Shown: positions 7,717 to 48,827 of the stretch, in pieces
Numbering within the stretch: the first letter of the stretch is position 1
How the letters are laid out: every line of letters begins with the position of its first letter
Source: Corallococcus interemptor
GTDB lineage: Bacteria; Myxococcota; Myxococcia; Myxococcales; Myxococcaceae
NCBI RefSeq assembly: GCF_003668875.1
Contig: NZ_RAWM01000037.1
Coordinates: forward strand, 1-64,000
Reading direction: 5' to 3'
Length of the DNA: 64,000 nt
Notes under the pieces: generated by a model
The model's input: the letters and a program-made list of their open reading frames with translations, nothing else
Told to the model about the DNA's origin: nothing
The model's database searches: none
Position numbers and translations under genes: made by a program

Positions 7717-9441
7717 ATGCGCTTCTTCCTGACCCTTCCGGACGGACGTTCCTTCGCGCTGGAGAAGCCGGTGGTGTCCGTGGGCTCGGAGCCCGCGTGC
7801 GACGTCGTCCTCTCCGCGCCCGGCGTGAAGGGCAGCCATGCGCTGCTGTTCCGCGACGCGCGCGGGTGGACGGTGTCCGCCGCCAGTGCGGACTGCGATG
7901 TCCGGGTGCGGGGCAAGCGGGTGGAGCTTTCACCGCTGGAGCCGGGGGACTCGTTCAGCGTCGGCAAGGCCGTGCTCACGCTGACGGCCTCCGACGCCCC
8001 GGTCCGGCTGGAGACTTCGGCGCCGCCGTCCCGCCTGCTGGGCGTGCTGACGGACTTCGCTTCGCGGCTGCTCGTGCAGCGGCCCGCGTCGGAGCTGCTG
8101 GAGGCGGCGCTGCGGGGAATCGCGGAGGTCACCTCCGCGGACGTGGGGTTCCTGGTGTCGGTGGAGGGCGACCGGCGGCAGGTGCTGGGGGCCACGGGGT
8201 CCGTGCCGGCTTCGGTGGTGGTGGACAGCCTGGTGGATCAGGTCGTGGGCTCGGGGGCTCCGGTGCTGGTGCCGGACGTCGCGGCGGAGGCGGCGCTCGC
8301 GGGGGCTCCCAGTGTGCTGGCACTGCGGCTCACCTCCGCCCTGGTGCTGCCGCTTCGCGCGGCCTCCGCGCCGCTGTGCGCGGTGTACCTGGGGCGGCGG
8401 TTGGGCAGTCCTCCGTTTTCGCCTCGTGAGCTGGAGGAGGCCATGGCGCTGTCGTCGCTCGCGGCGCTGCTGCTGGCCACGTCGCGCGAGCTGACCGAGC
8501 TGCGCGTGCAGGTGGACAGCCTCACGCAGCGCATCGCCGCGGCCACGTTCGAAGGGCTCATTGGTGAGTCCCCGGCCATGCGGCACCTCTACCGTCAGAT
8601 TGAGCGCCTGGGGCCCACGTCCCTGCACGTGCTCATCCAGGGGGAGACGGGCACGGGCAAGGAGGAGGTGGCGCGCGCGCTGCACCGGCGCAGTGGACGG
8701 CGGGGCCGGCTGGTGGCCATCAACTGCGCGGCGCTTCCGGAATCCCTCATCGAGCGCGAGCTGTTCGGCCACGTTCGCGGGGCGTTCTCCGGCGCGACCT
8801 CCGACCGTGCGGGCCTGGTGGAGGCGGCGGATGGGGGCACGCTCTTCCTGGATGAGATTGGAGACATGCCGCTGACGCTCCAGTCGCGCCTGCTGCGCGT
8901 CGTCCAGGAGCACGAGGTGACGCGGCTGGGGGAGCACCGTCCTCGCAAGGTCGACATGCGCGTGGTCGCGGCCACGCATCAGCCGTTGAAGGCGCTCGTC
9001 GCCCGGGGCGGCTTCCGCGAGGACCTGCTCTTCCGCCTGGACGAGGTGCGCCTGGAGGTGCCCGCGCTGCGGGAGCGCGGCGAGGACGTGCTGCTCATCG
9101 CGCACCATGTCCTGAAGCAGCAGGGGGCGCGGGCTCGGGGCTTCACGCAGAAGGCGGCGGAGGCCCTGCGCGGACATCCCTTTCCGGGCAACGTCCGGGA
9201 GCTGGTGTCCCGCGTGCGGCGCGCGGCCATCCTCGCTTCGGGCGAGCTCATCGGCGTCGAGGACCTGGACCTGGGAGCGGACACCGCGCCGCTGGTGCCG
9301 CTGGACGAGGCGCGCGACGCGTTCGTGCTGCGCTACGTGCGCGAAGCCATCGCGCGCAGTGGAGGCAGCAAGAAGGAGGCGGCGCGGGCCCTGGGCATCG
9401 GCCTGCGCTCCGTGTTCCGCTACCTGGGGGAGGAGGACTGA
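7717..9441 (+). CDS. FHA-GAF-sigma54 enhancer-binding protein
   Basis: A 574-residue sigma-54 activator of the type common in myxobacteria, in which an FHA domain replaces the receiver. The FHA domain spans about 1-90 ([26 protein letters not shown]) and should bind phosphothreonine on a partner, linking Ser/Thr kinase signals to sigma-54 promoters. A GAF domain follows (about 105-250). The AAA+ domain has Walker [10 protein letters not shown] near 309, the loop GAFSGA near 357, and Walker [12 protein letters not shown]. The C-terminus is a Fis-type HTH ([23 protein letters not shown]). It starts 16 bp after the carbonic anhydrase gene and may control or belong to that operon. The Ser/Thr kinase at 11141 is a plausible but unproven upstream partner. 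Confidence 0.92.
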   Translation: MRFFLTLPDGRSFALEKPVVSVGSEPACDVVLSAPGVKGSHALLFRDARGWTVSAASADCDVRVRGKRVELSPLEPGDSFSVGKAVLTLTASDAPVRLETSAPPSRLLGVLTDFASRLLVQRPASELLEAALRGIAEVTSADVGFLVSVEGDRRQVLGATGSVPASVVVDSLVDQVVGSGAPVLVPDVAAEAALAGAPSVLALRLTSALVLPLRAASAPLCAVYLGRRLGSPPFSPRELEEAMALSSLAALLLATSRELTELRVQVDSLTQRIAAATFEGLIGESPAMRHLYRQIERLGPTSLHVLIQGETGTGKEEVARALHRRSGRRGRLVAINCAALPESLIERELFGHVRGAFSGATSDRAGLVEAADGGTLFLDEIGDMPLTLQSRLLRVVQEHEVTRLGEHRPRKVDMRVVAATHQPLKALVARGGFREDLLFRLDEVRLEVPALRERGEDVLLIAHHVLKQQGARARGFTQKAAEALRGHPFPGNVRELVSRVRRAAILASGELIGVEDLDLGADTAPLVPLDEARDAFVLRYVREAIARSGGSKKEAARALGIGLRSVFRYLGEED

Positions 9442-9450
9442 GAGGCCCAC

Positions 9451-10080
9451 ATGCGTATGCGTGTTTCACTATGGCGGCTGCTTGCCGTTCTTGCGGTGAC
9501 CATGGGTTGTGCCGAGGCACCGCTGTCACCCAGCCCCGCTGGGGTTCGGATGTGGCGGGGACCTCTCATGAACGTGCCAGGCGGAGGGCAGTTCCGGACC
9601 GTCATCTATTATGGGCCGTGGCAATGCAGCGCCCAGCTCATGACCTATTGCCAGGAGAAGTGCGCGGGAAGGGGCCACGTCCTTCAGGGGTGTATGTGGC
9701 TGGCGGACGTGAAGATGGATTTCCAGGGCACGCTGGTGCAGGCCGGGAGCCGGTTCGGGATGGCGCACTGCTGCTGCAACTACGGCGCATTGACGCCCGT
9801 CCAGAACGAAGCGGCTCGCAATCGTTGGAACAAGGCTCGAAGGGGATTCCGGGAGGAATGGTCCCGGCGGTTCGGTGACTGGCCGACGGAAGCCGACGGA
9901 ATGCCCTACCAGGGCCATCACATCCGCGACCTCCAACATGGCGGCAACCCTACTGACTGGGACAACCTCCTGCCGTTCCCCCAGGACCTTCACGAGGATC
10001 TGCTGGGTCCCTACAACCAATGCTACGCGAACCAGCCTCCATGGACGCGAGTGGGAGTGGACCACCCCTATGGTGGGTAA
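9451..10080 (+). CDS. SitA-like lipoprotein toxin with HNH-type nuclease domain
   Basis: A 209-residue lipoprotein: signal peptide with lipobox VTMGC (Cys20), a Cys-rich middle (CSAQLMTYCQEKCAG through HCCCNYG, about 50-115), a basic linker with RRGFREEW, and a C-terminal nuclease-like motif near residues 155-185 (GHHIRDLQHGG, then NLLPFPQDLHEDLL). The arrangement matches SitA polymorphic toxins of Myxococcus, which move between kin by outer-membrane exchange and kill cells lacking the cognate immunity protein. The His-His ... Asn ... His layout is that of HNH/ENDO VII toxins, so DNA is the likely target. The next gene encodes an SMI1/KNR4-type immunity protein that overlaps this one, which supports the call. 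Base composition is less G+C-rich than the flanking genes, consistent with a mobile cassette. Assignment to SitA is from recalled family features. Confidence 0.72.
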   Translation: MRMRVSLWRLLAVLAVTMGCAEAPLSPSPAGVRMWRGPLMNVPGGGQFRTVIYYGPWQCSAQLMTYCQEKCAGRGHVLQGCMWLADVKMDFQGTLVQAGSRFGMAHCCCNYGALTPVQNEAARNRWNKARRGFREEWSRRFGDWPTEADGMPYQGHHIRDLQHGGNPTDWDNLLPFPQDLHEDLLGPYNQCYANQPPWTRVGVDHPYGG

Positions 10081-10555
10081 TCCCGAAGTCATGTCGGCGC
10101 TGCTGGCGGATGTATCGCGGCTCCACTTCCCGAACCCGCCTGCGACTCCAGCGGAGATCGATGCCTTCGAGCAGAGAGTCGGATGGCGCCTGGATCCGGA
10201 CCTCCGTGCCTTCTACCTGCATTGCGATGGCGCGAAGCTCTTCGATCGCGTCGACCCCGCTTTCAACTTTTACCCGCTGGCGAAGATTCGCCGCGCTCGC
10301 GTCGTCCTTCTCAAGGACGATACGGACAAGGCGGGTCCCGCATCCTGGTACGCGCTCTGTGAGGTTCGGGATACCAATTACATCTTTGTCGATGTGAGCC
10401 TGCAGGAGGGAGAGCGGTACTCCATCCGGGATGGCTACCGCGAAGCGTTTCCGGACCCTGCCTACAACCGGCGGATCGCGGGCTCCTTCTCGGAGTTCCT
10501 GCGAGGGGCGCTCCATTCCAATGAAGAATGGTTCTGGCTGCGGGAGGAGGACTGA
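10070..10555 (+). CDS. SMI1/KNR4 (SUKH) family immunity protein
   Basis: A 161-residue cytosolic protein with the SUKH-fold start pattern (ATPAEIDAFEQRVGWRL, then DLRAFYLHCDGAKLF) and a conserved C-terminal segment SFSEFLRGALHSNEEWFWL. SUKH proteins are the commonest immunity partners of HNH-family nuclease toxins. ATG 10070 overlaps the toxin stop codon by 11 bp; ATG 10091 is an alternative. Such overlap ensures the antidote is translated with the toxin. It should bind and block the nuclease domain of the preceding lipoprotein both in the producer and in kin receiving the toxin. Confidence 0.82.
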   Translation: MVGNPEVMSALLADVSRLHFPNPPATPAEIDAFEQRVGWRLDPDLRAFYLHCDGAKLFDRVDPAFNFYPLAKIRRARVVLLKDDTDKAGPASWYALCEVRDTNYIFVDVSLQEGERYSIRDGYREAFPDPAYNRRIAGSFSEFLRGALHSNEEWFWLREED

Positions 10556-10560
10556 AGCCC

Positions 10561-11088
10561 ATGCGCCGCCTGTTCCCGCTCATTGTCCTGGTGCTGCTCG
10601 TGGGCCCGGGCTGTCCGCTCGACATCCAGGTCCGTGAGGCGCCGGACGCGGGTTGTTCCGAAGCCGCCTGCTCGAGTGCTTGTGCCTCCGACCGGGAGTG
10701 TCCCGAGGAACAGCGCTGCCATGACCTCTACAACGAGTGCGAGGACGGTCCCCGGCTCACGGAACCCTGTTCCGCCAGCTTCGACTGTTCCAGCAACGCG
10801 AGATGCATGGGAGGGCACTGTGTCAAAAGCTGTGAGCGGGGGTGCCCCCTGGGCTACCAGTGCGGACCGGAGGCCACGTGCGTCGAGACCTGTGACGGCC
10901 TGACTCCCGCCAACCTGGGCAGCTACTGTGCGTCGTCCATGGACTGCACCCGGTGCGGCTTCTGCGCGGACTTCGGAGATGGGAAGAAGTGCCGCCTACC
11001 CTGCAGGTCGGACGCGGAGTGTCCCGATGGGAGGGCCGGCTCGTGTGTGCAGCTCCCCGGGTCCAGCCTTCGGGCGTGCCAGCAGTGA
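10561..11088 (+). CDS. Cysteine-rich lipoprotein, function unknown
   Basis: A 175-residue secreted lipoprotein with an N-terminal hydrophobic stretch and lipobox LVGPGC. The mature part has more than twenty cysteines in short CxxxxxCxxC-like units (for example CASDRECPEEQRC, CSSNARCMGGHCVKSC), resembling the EGF/Dickkopf-like Cys repeats frequent in myxobacterial cell-surface proteins and probably disulfide-bonded outside the cytoplasm. It starts 5 bp after the immunity gene on the same strand, so it may be co-transcribed with the toxin module, but no direct role can be read. ATG 10561 was chosen because the signal peptide begins there. Confidence 0.7.
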   Translation: MRRLFPLIVLVLLVGPGCPLDIQVREAPDAGCSEAACSSACASDRECPEEQRCHDLYNECEDGPRLTEPCSASFDCSSNARCMGGHCVKSCERGCPLGYQCGPEATCVETCDGLTPANLGSYCASSMDCTRCGFCADFGDGKKCRLPCRSDAECPDGRAGSCVQLPGSSLRACQQ

Positions 11089-11140
11089 GGGGGACCGGGG
11101 GTTTGATTGCGCGGATCGCGCTTCCTAGACTGCGCGCGCG

Positions 11141-13009
11141 ATGACGGGCGATCTGCTGGCCGGCCGCTACCAGTTGGAGCAGGAGTTGGGGCGGGGCGGA
11201 ATGGCGACGGTCTACCTCGCCCTCGACCTGCGGCTGTCCCGCCGCGTGGCCGTGAAGGTGCTGCACCCGGGCATGGATGCCCGCTTCACGGAGCGCTTCC
11301 GTCAGGAGGCGGAGGTGGTGGCCTCGCTCCAGCATCCCAACGTGCTGGCGGTGCATGACCTTGGCGAAGACGCCGTGCGCGGCCCGTTCCTCGTCTGCGA
11401 GTGGGTGCAGGGGGAGAACCTGCGTGGATGGGCGCGGCGCCTGGCGCCCATGCCACCGGAGGCCGTCGCGCTCCTGGGATGGGAGCTGGCCCGCGCGCTG
11501 GAGGCGGCGCACGCTCGCGGCGTGGTGCACCGGGACGTGAAGCCGGAGAACGTGCTCGTGGCTCGCGGCGGGCCGCTGAAGCTCGCGGACTTCGGCATCG
11601 CCGCGCTGGCGGACCGGGCCCGGCTGACGAGCACCGGCGCCATCATCGGCTCGTTGGCGTACATGGCTCCCGAGCGCATCGACACCGGCGCCTGGTCCCC
11701 GGCGTCCGATGTCTACGCGGTGGGCGTCGTGCTGTTCGAGCTGAGTACGGGTTCGACGCCGCATGCAGGGGAGGGCAGTGCCCGGCTGGCGGTCTCGGTG
11801 ATGACCCGCGATGCGCCATCCCTGGTGGATGCCGCTCCAGGCACTCCCGCGCCCCTGGGCGCCCTGGTCGCGCGGTGTCTTGCCCGGGATGCGCGCGACC
11901 GGCCCGTGGATGGCGCGGCGCTGGTACAGGAACTGGAGGCCGTGCTGCGGCCATGGGTCGGTGCTCCCGCGGAAGCAGCCCGTGCCTTCTTCCAGGCCCC
12001 GGAGGCCTGTGTGGCCCGCTGGCGCGAGGACGGTTTCCAACGGCTGTTGGGCGAAGGCCGGCAGCTGCTTGCCTCGGGGCAGGGCGCACGGGCCGCGCGG
12101 TGTCTCAACGCCGCGCTGGCGCTCCAGCCCGGGTCTCCCGAGGTGCTTGCGCTCCTGCGGTCGCGTCCCGTGACGAAGGGCTGGTTCCGGCGCGCGTGGC
12201 CTGAGCACAAGAAGGGCATCGTGGCGGGCGTGGTGCTCGCGGGGGTGTTGGGCGGGCTGGGAATCGGCGCATGGCGCGCGGGTGAGCAGGAGGTGTCAGC
12301 CCCCGTGGCGCTGCATCCTTCGGATGACTCAACCGCGAAGGGGGATGCCGCTGCCTCGCCACCCACTGGCGCCAGCTCACGTGCCACGGATGACGCCTCC
12401 GCGAATCCCTCGGTGATCGCCAGCCCTACTCCGGCGGCGGGGATGCCGACTCGTGGCGCTCGTCCTGGCCCGCCTGGGCCCGCATCGGCTTCCAGGTCCC
12501 GGCCATCCCAGGACGCGTCACCGAGGCCCGCGACGGCGCCGGAGCCCACCAGCCAGGACCTGCCGGTTCGCGTGCCGGACGCCCAGGACTTCGCGACGCT
12601 CACGGTGGCGACGCGCCCTTGGGCCGAGGTGTTCGTGGATGACCAGAGCCGGGGCTACACCCCTCGACTTCGCGAGCTGCGGCTGTCTCCCGGTCCGCAC
12701 CGGATCCGCTTCGCCAACCCGCTGTGCGAACCCGTGGAGGAGGAACTCGACGTGGCGCCAGGAGAGACCATCTCCCGTGAGGTCTCTCTCCGGGTCCGCG
12801 ACGCGGAGGTCACCATCGTCGCGCCCGAGGCGTCTCGCGTCTTCGTCGACGGTCTGGAGGTGGGCGTGGCTCCGCTGCGTGCCCCCGTGAAGCTCACGCA
12901 CGGTGGACACCTGCTGTCCGCCCGCGACCCCTCAGGCCGCGTGCTGAGGCAATCGCTCGACGCCGTGGCGGGGACGCGCACCACGGTCGTGCTGGAGGCG
13001 TCGCCATGA
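11141..13009 (+). CDS. Ser/Thr protein kinase with transmembrane and PEGA domains
   Basis: A 622-residue eukaryotic-like kinase. The N-terminal kinase domain (about 9-270) has the Gly-rich loop LGRGGMATVY, the VAIK-type Lys in VAVKVL, the catalytic loop HRDVKPENV near 130, the DFG motif ADFGIA and the APE-type motif MAPERI, so it should be catalytically active. A TPR-like stretch precedes a transmembrane helix near 359-378. A long Pro/Ser/Ala-rich linker leads to two PEGA-type beta domains (about 486-555 and 556-622), probably extracytoplasmic. The gene overlaps the next by 4 bp. Substrates are unknown; FHA proteins such as the sigma-54 activator 2 kb upstream are natural candidates for readout of such kinases. 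Confidence 0.93.
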   Translation: MTGDLLAGRYQLEQELGRGGMATVYLALDLRLSRRVAVKVLHPGMDARFTERFRQEAEVVASLQHPNVLAVHDLGEDAVRGPFLVCEWVQGENLRGWARRLAPMPPEAVALLGWELARALEAAHARGVVHRDVKPENVLVARGGPLKLADFGIAALADRARLTSTGAIIGSLAYMAPERIDTGAWSPASDVYAVGVVLFELSTGSTPHAGEGSARLAVSVMTRDAPSLVDAAPGTPAPLGALVARCLARDARDRPVDGAALVQELEAVLRPWVGAPAEAARAFFQAPEACVARWREDGFQRLLGEGRQLLASGQGARAARCLNAALALQPGSPEVLALLRSRPVTKGWFRRAWPEHKKGIVAGVVLAGVLGGLGIGAWRAGEQEVSAPVALHPSDDSTAKGDAAASPPTGASSRATDDASANPSVIASPTPAAGMPTRGARPGPPGPASASRSRPSQDASPRPATAPEPTSQDLPVRVPDAQDFATLTVATRPWAEVFVDDQSRGYTPRLRELRLSPGPHRIRFANPLCEPVEEELDVAPGETISREVSLRVRDAEVTIVAPEASRVFVDGLEVGVAPLRAPVKLTHGGHLLSARDPSGRVLRQSLDAVAGTRTTVVLEASP

Positions 13010-13719
13010 AGACCGCCATCGTGGCCCTGCTGCTCGCGGCCTCCTCGCCCCTGGGCCCCGCTCGCGAGGCCTACCAGTCCGGGGACCTGCCGCGCGCCCG
13101 GATTGAGCTGGAGGCCCTGCTCCAGCCCCCGCGCCTCTCCAACCCCCAGGAGCTGGCGGAAGCCCACCTGCTCCTCTCGGCGACGCTCCACGCCCAGGAG
13201 GCCTTGCCCCGCGCGGAGCAGGAGGCCGTGGAAGGGCTCGCGCTCAACCCGGACGCGAAGCTGGACCCGCTGTTGTATCCGCCGGACTTCATCGCCTTCG
13301 TCGAACGCGTGAACGTGCAGCACCACGAGCGCATCACCCGGCGCGCCGCCGAGCATCGCCGCCCCGTGCTCCTGCCTCCGCCCGCCATCTCCGCTCCCAT
13401 CCTCGTCGAATCCCGCCCGGCCTCGCGCGGCTGGTACCTGGTGCCGTTCGGCGTGGGCCACTTCGCCCACGGTCAGCGCTCGAAGGGCGCCGTGCTGGCG
13501 GTGGGGCAGGGCACGACGTTCGCCGTGTCCGCGGTGTCCCTGGGCGTGGCCCTGTCCCTGCGCGGCTCGGACGGGCGCTACTCGGCCCAGGACGCGCCCA
13601 CGGCGCGCGCGTTCAACGTCTCCTATCTCGTGGGCGCCTACGCATTCGCGGCGCTCTACGCCTACGGCGTGCTGGACGGCATGCTGTCCTCACCTTCGCC
13701 AAATCCAGACAACACCTGA
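13006..13719 (+). CDS. Secreted/membrane protein coupled to the Ser/Thr kinase gene
   Basis: A 237-residue protein with an N-terminal signal sequence (about 1-18), a TPR-like helical region (20-85: AREAYQSGDLPRARIELEALL) and two hydrophobic segments near 165-185 and 205-228 that are probably membrane helices. The start ATG overlaps the kinase stop as ATGA, so the two are translationally coupled. Tandem kinase-PEGA / TPR-membrane gene pairs recur in myxobacteria, but I do not know an established function. A role in presenting or sensing a ligand for the kinase would fit the coupling and is inference. Confidence 0.78.
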   Translation: MKTAIVALLLAASSPLGPAREAYQSGDLPRARIELEALLQPPRLSNPQELAEAHLLLSATLHAQEALPRAEQEAVEGLALNPDAKLDPLLYPPDFIAFVERVNVQHHERITRRAAEHRRPVLLPPPAISAPILVESRPASRGWYLVPFGVGHFAHGQRSKGAVLAVGQGTTFAVSAVSLGVALSLRGSDGRYSAQDAPTARAFNVSYLVGAYAFAALYAYGVLDGMLSSPSPNPDNT

Positions 13720-13751
13720 CGCGGCGGCCTGCCCCGGTGTAAAGGGGGCGG

Positions 13752-14576
13752 ATGAACGACGTGAACCTGTTGGAGATTGCCCGGCGGTTCGAACACAAGC
13801 AGGCCACCTCCGCGGTGGAGCTTTCGACGAGTTCCGCGCCGCTCGCGGACGGCTGGATGGCGTTCGGTGGCGTCGGCTCCTACATCAACAAGTCATGCGG
13901 CTACGGCTTCGAACGCGACGTCACCGGCGCGGAGCTGGACGCGCTGGTGGACTTCTTCGCGTCGCGCGGCGTGGAGCCCAAGGCGGAGCTGAGCCCCTTC
14001 GCGCCGCAGTCCCTGCTGAAGGGCCTGGCGGACCGGGGCTTCGTGCTGCGTGAGTTCGAGACGGTGCTCTACCGGCCGCTGCCCGCGGGCGAGGACCTGT
14101 CGAAGCTGGCCCAGGGCACTCCCGCCGGGCTGCGCATCGAGCGGGTGGACCCGTCCGACGACGCCGCGGTCCGCCGCTTCGTGGAGGTCGCCGGCAGCGG
14201 CTTCGTCCCCGAAGGCGAGCAGATGCCGGAGGTCTTCTGGGAGATGGGCCTGAAGGCGGCGCGCAAGCCCAACTCGGATTCGTACATGGCGTGGATCGAC
14301 GGCATGCCGGCGGGAGCCGGGGGCTGCGAGGTGAGCGATGGGCTCACGTCCCTGTTCGGCACGTCGGTGCTGCCGGCGTTCCGGCGGCGCGGCGTGCAGC
14401 AGGCGCTCATCGCCGCGCGGCTCCAGCGGGGCCGGGAGAAGGGCAGCGACCTGGCCGCCATCATGTCCTCGCCCGGCATCCCCACGGAGCGCAACGCCAT
14501 GCGCCTGGGTTTCCAGATGGCCTACTCCCGCGCCGTGCTGGTGAAGCCCGGCGCGGGGCTGGTTCCGTCACCCTGA
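13752..14576 (+). CDS. GNAT family N-acetyltransferase
   Basis: A 274-residue protein whose C-terminal half (about 135-270) is a GNAT domain: the acetyl-CoA binding motif is SVLPAFRRRGVQQALIAARL with the R-R-G-V pyrophosphate loop, followed by the terminal strand segment ERNAMRLGFQMAYSRAVLVKP. The N-terminal half lacks clear motifs and may be a degenerate second GNAT fold, as in many two-lobed members. Substrate unknown. It converges on the megasynthase gene with only 3 bp between the two stop codons, so the genes are not an operon. A role in modifying or detoxifying the peptide product is possible but unsupported beyond position. Confidence 0.85.
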   Translation: MNDVNLLEIARRFEHKQATSAVELSTSSAPLADGWMAFGGVGSYINKSCGYGFERDVTGAELDALVDFFASRGVEPKAELSPFAPQSLLKGLADRGFVLREFETVLYRPLPAGEDLSKLAQGTPAGLRIERVDPSDDAAVRRFVEVAGSGFVPEGEQMPEVFWEMGLKAARKPNSDSYMAWIDGMPAGAGGCEVSDGLTSLFGTSVLPAFRRRGVQQALIAARLQRGREKGSDLAAIMSSPGIPTERNAMRLGFQMAYSRAVLVKPGAGLVPSP

Positions 14577-14579
14577 GCG

Positions 14580-46787
<32,208 letters not shown>

Positions 46788-46797
46788 GGGGAAGAGA

Positions 46798-46803
46798 CTC
46801 CTT
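46798..46803 (-). promoter_or_regulatory. Ribosome binding site of the megasynthase gene
   Basis: AAGGAG on the minus strand, separated by 10 bases from ATG 46787. It is the only good Shine-Dalgarno match near the start of the open frame and supports this start codon. Confidence 0.7.
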
Positions 46804-47005
46804 GGAAGGGGGCCCTCGCGAACGCACGGGAAGGCGATGGGGCGGCTTCCCGGGCTCGCGAGCGCGCGGGATAGTAGACAGGCCCCCCGACACGCCCGCA
46901 GCGATTTGGTCGCGGGGCCTGGCTGTCAGCCCGCTCGGGGGCGCGGCCCTGTGTACGGAGTGGGCCGAGCTGGAATTCCGCTCCACGCACGGTGTCTGGT
47001 CACAT

Positions 47006-47037
47006 GTTTCAGCGGTGTTTCACCGTGGTGCTGAAAC
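47006..47037. promoter_or_regulatory. Nested inverted repeat upstream of GNAT and megasynthase
   Basis: GTTTCAGC (47006-47013) and GCTGAAAC (47030-47037) are exact inverted repeats 16 bases apart. Between them a second short inverted repeat, CGGTG-TTT-CACCG, occupies 47013-47025. The site lies in the 283-bp divergent region between the megasynthase (minus) and the GNAT gene (plus), 34 bp before the GNAT start, so it is a candidate operator. No matching regulator can be named, and the rest of this intergenic region shows nothing else recognisable. Confidence 0.35.
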
Positions 47038-47070
47038 GCCCGCGCCGGACGTTTCCACTAGACTTCGGGA

Positions 47071-47544
47071 ATGCCCGAACTCTTCCGGATCCGCGAAGCC
47101 GAACCCACCGACGCCGCGCGGATCACCCAGGTGCTCCGCGACGCCTTCGAGGAATACCGTGGCCGTCTGGATCCGCCCTCCAGCGCGCACGACAAGACGG
47201 AGGCCGTGGTGCGGCGCGAGCTGTCGGACGGCGGCGCCTTCGTCGCGGAGGCGGACGGCGTGCTCTTCGGCTGCGTGTTCTTCCATCCGAAGGGGGACCA
47301 CCTGTACCTGGATCGGCTCGCGGTGCTTCCATCGCACCGGGGCCAGGGCGCATCGCTGCGCCTCATGCAGGCGGTGGAATCACGAGCCCGCGAGCTGGGC
47401 CACACGCGCGTGCGGCTGTCGGTGCGGCTCGCGCTCACGTCGCACCATGCGTGGTACGCGCGTCAGTGTTACCGCTTCCATTCCCACGGCACGCACGAGG
47501 GCTACACGTCGCCCACGTTCCTGGTGCTGGAGAAGACGCTCTGA
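47071..47544 (+). CDS. GNAT family N-acetyltransferase
   Basis: A 157-residue single-domain GNAT enzyme. Motif A is YLDRLAVLPSHRGQGASLRLMQAVESRA, with the RGQGA pyrophosphate-binding loop, and the C-terminal part ends CYRFHSHGTHEGYTSPTFLVLEK. Substrate unknown. It is divergent from the megasynthase gene across 283 bp and converges on the oxidoreductase gene with 3 bp between them. The shared divergent region raises the possibility of co-regulation with the megasynthase; self-resistance or product tailoring is speculation. Confidence 0.9.
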   Translation: MPELFRIREAEPTDAARITQVLRDAFEEYRGRLDPPSSAHDKTEAVVRRELSDGGAFVAEADGVLFGCVFFHPKGDHLYLDRLAVLPSHRGQGASLRLMQAVESRARELGHTRVRLSVRLALTSHHAWYARQCYRFHSHGTHEGYTSPTFLVLEKTL

Positions 47545-47547
47545 CGT

Positions 47548-48600
47548 TCAGCCGCGAGGGGGCAGGGGGACGCGGCGGCCCTCCAGGTCGCTCTGGATGG
47601 CCGCCTGGATGACCCGCACCGTCTCGCTCGCGCTCAGCGCCGTCACGGGAACGGGCGCGCCGTGGAGGATGGCCGCGCCGAGTTGCCGGTAGAACTGGCC
47701 GTAGTCACCGGGCACGGTGGAGACGGTCTCCCCCGAGGCCAGCAGCCGGCCGTGACGCTCCGAGGGCTCGCGGCCAAAGTCCGGATGGCCGGGGCGCAGG
47801 CCCGCTTCAAGCTGTCCCTCCTGCGGATCCAGCGAGTGCTTCAGGTACGCATCCCGGTCGCCCTGCAACACGAAGCGGGGCCAGGGCGCGTGCACCACGG
47901 ATCCGGAGTGCAGCACCACGCGCAGCGAGCCGTAGCGCAGCACCAGGTGGAACCAGTCCACGCCTTGAGCGCCCGGACGTTGCCGGCCCAGGTCCGCGGC
48001 CACGGACTCCGGACGGCCGAAGAGCTGCACGGCTTGATCCACGAGGTGCGAGCCCAGGTCCCACAGCGTCCCGCCGCCGGCCCCATCCTGTTCCTTCCAG
48101 CGATCCTTCACCTGGGGACGCAAGCGGTCGAAGTGGCTCTCGAAGCTGTAGAGCGTCCCCAGCCGCCCCTGTTCCAGCAGCTGGCGCACGGTGAGGAAGT
48201 CACCGTCCCAGCGCCGGTTGTGGAACACGGTGAGGCACAGGCCGCGCTCCTTCGCGAGCGCATCCAGCCTCAGCGCTTCGTCCGCGTCGAGCGCGAAGGG
48301 CTTCTCCACCACCACATGTTTGCCCGCGCGCAGCGCCTGAGCAGCAAGCGACGCATGCGAATCATTGGGCGTACACACGACGAGCACATCCAGGTCCGGA
48401 TCCGCCAGCAGTGACTCCACGGTGCCGGTGCGGACGCCAGGCCAGTCACGGGCCACGGCATCCACGCGGCTGGAAGCCACGGCGGTCAGGGCGAACGCAG
48501 GCTCCGCGGCGATGAGGGGCCCATGGAAACGAGCGCCGGACAGGCCATAGCCGAGGAGGCCCACCCGCAGAGGGGAGCCAGGGACGCGAGCGGAGGTCAT
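47548..48600 (-). CDS. Gfo/Idh/MocA family NAD(P)-dependent oxidoreductase
   Basis: A 350-residue cytosolic dehydrogenase. The N-terminal Rossmann fold has VGLLGYGLSGARFHGPLI, followed by VVCTPNDSHASLA and the family signature EKPFALDADEA; the C-terminal domain contains GGGTLWDLGSHLVDQ with the active-site His. The overall pattern resembles YdgJ/IolW-type sugar or inositol dehydrogenases; the substrate cannot be assigned. ATG 48600 was chosen because the Rossmann motif begins about 12 residues later. The open frame runs on to 48918 only because it reads through the intergenic palindrome, which encodes nothing plausible. Confidence 0.92.
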   Translation of the reverse strand: MTSARVPGSPLRVGLLGYGLSGARFHGPLIAAEPAFALTAVASSRVDAVARDWPGVRTGTVESLLADPDLDVLVVCTPNDSHASLAAQALRAGKHVVVEKPFALDADEALRLDALAKERGLCLTVFHNRRWDGDFLTVRQLLEQGRLGTLYSFESHFDRLRPQVKDRWKEQDGAGGGTLWDLGSHLVDQAVQLFGRPESVAADLGRQRPGAQGVDWFHLVLRYGSLRVVLHSGSVVHAPWPRFVLQGDRDAYLKHSLDPQEGQLEAGLRPGHPDFGREPSERHGRLLASGETVSTVPGDYGQFYRQLGAAILHGAPVPVTALSASETVRVIQAAIQSDLEGRRVPLPPRG

Positions 48601-48761
48601 GGGCCAGAAGGGTAGCGGGAAGCGGCCCCAATGCGGACAGACATGAACGCGAGTCCGCAGGGAGGGATGACTCAAGGTGCGCGGAGATTGGCCGCGACGT
48701 CGCACGGTCACGGACGGCCAATCGGGGCCACGGGATGGCCGCCCCCCGGGCGCGGTTGCCG

Positions 48762-48794
48762 AAAAAACCTGTCCGACAGTCGGACAGGTTTTTT
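48762..48794. repeat. Intergenic palindromic repeat of the NRPS-insert family
   Basis: A perfect inverted repeat with 16-bp arms (AAAAAACCTGTCCGAC and its complement, ending GTTTTTT) around a single central A. The inner core is the same palindrome that occurs seven times inside the NRPS A domain. It lies between the oxidoreductase (minus) and the GntR-type regulator (plus). With its flanking A and T runs it could also act as a bidirectional terminator, or the element may have been selected for that. Confidence 0.9.
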
Positions 48795-48827
48795 TCGTCC
48801 GGCTCCGGAGGGGAGCCTCGCGCGTCC

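Noticed and set aside
5706-8195. 829-codon minus-strand open frame
   Set aside because: It lies opposite the sulfide:quinone oxidoreductase, carbonic anhydrase and sigma-54 activator genes, which have clear catalytic motifs; its translation has none.
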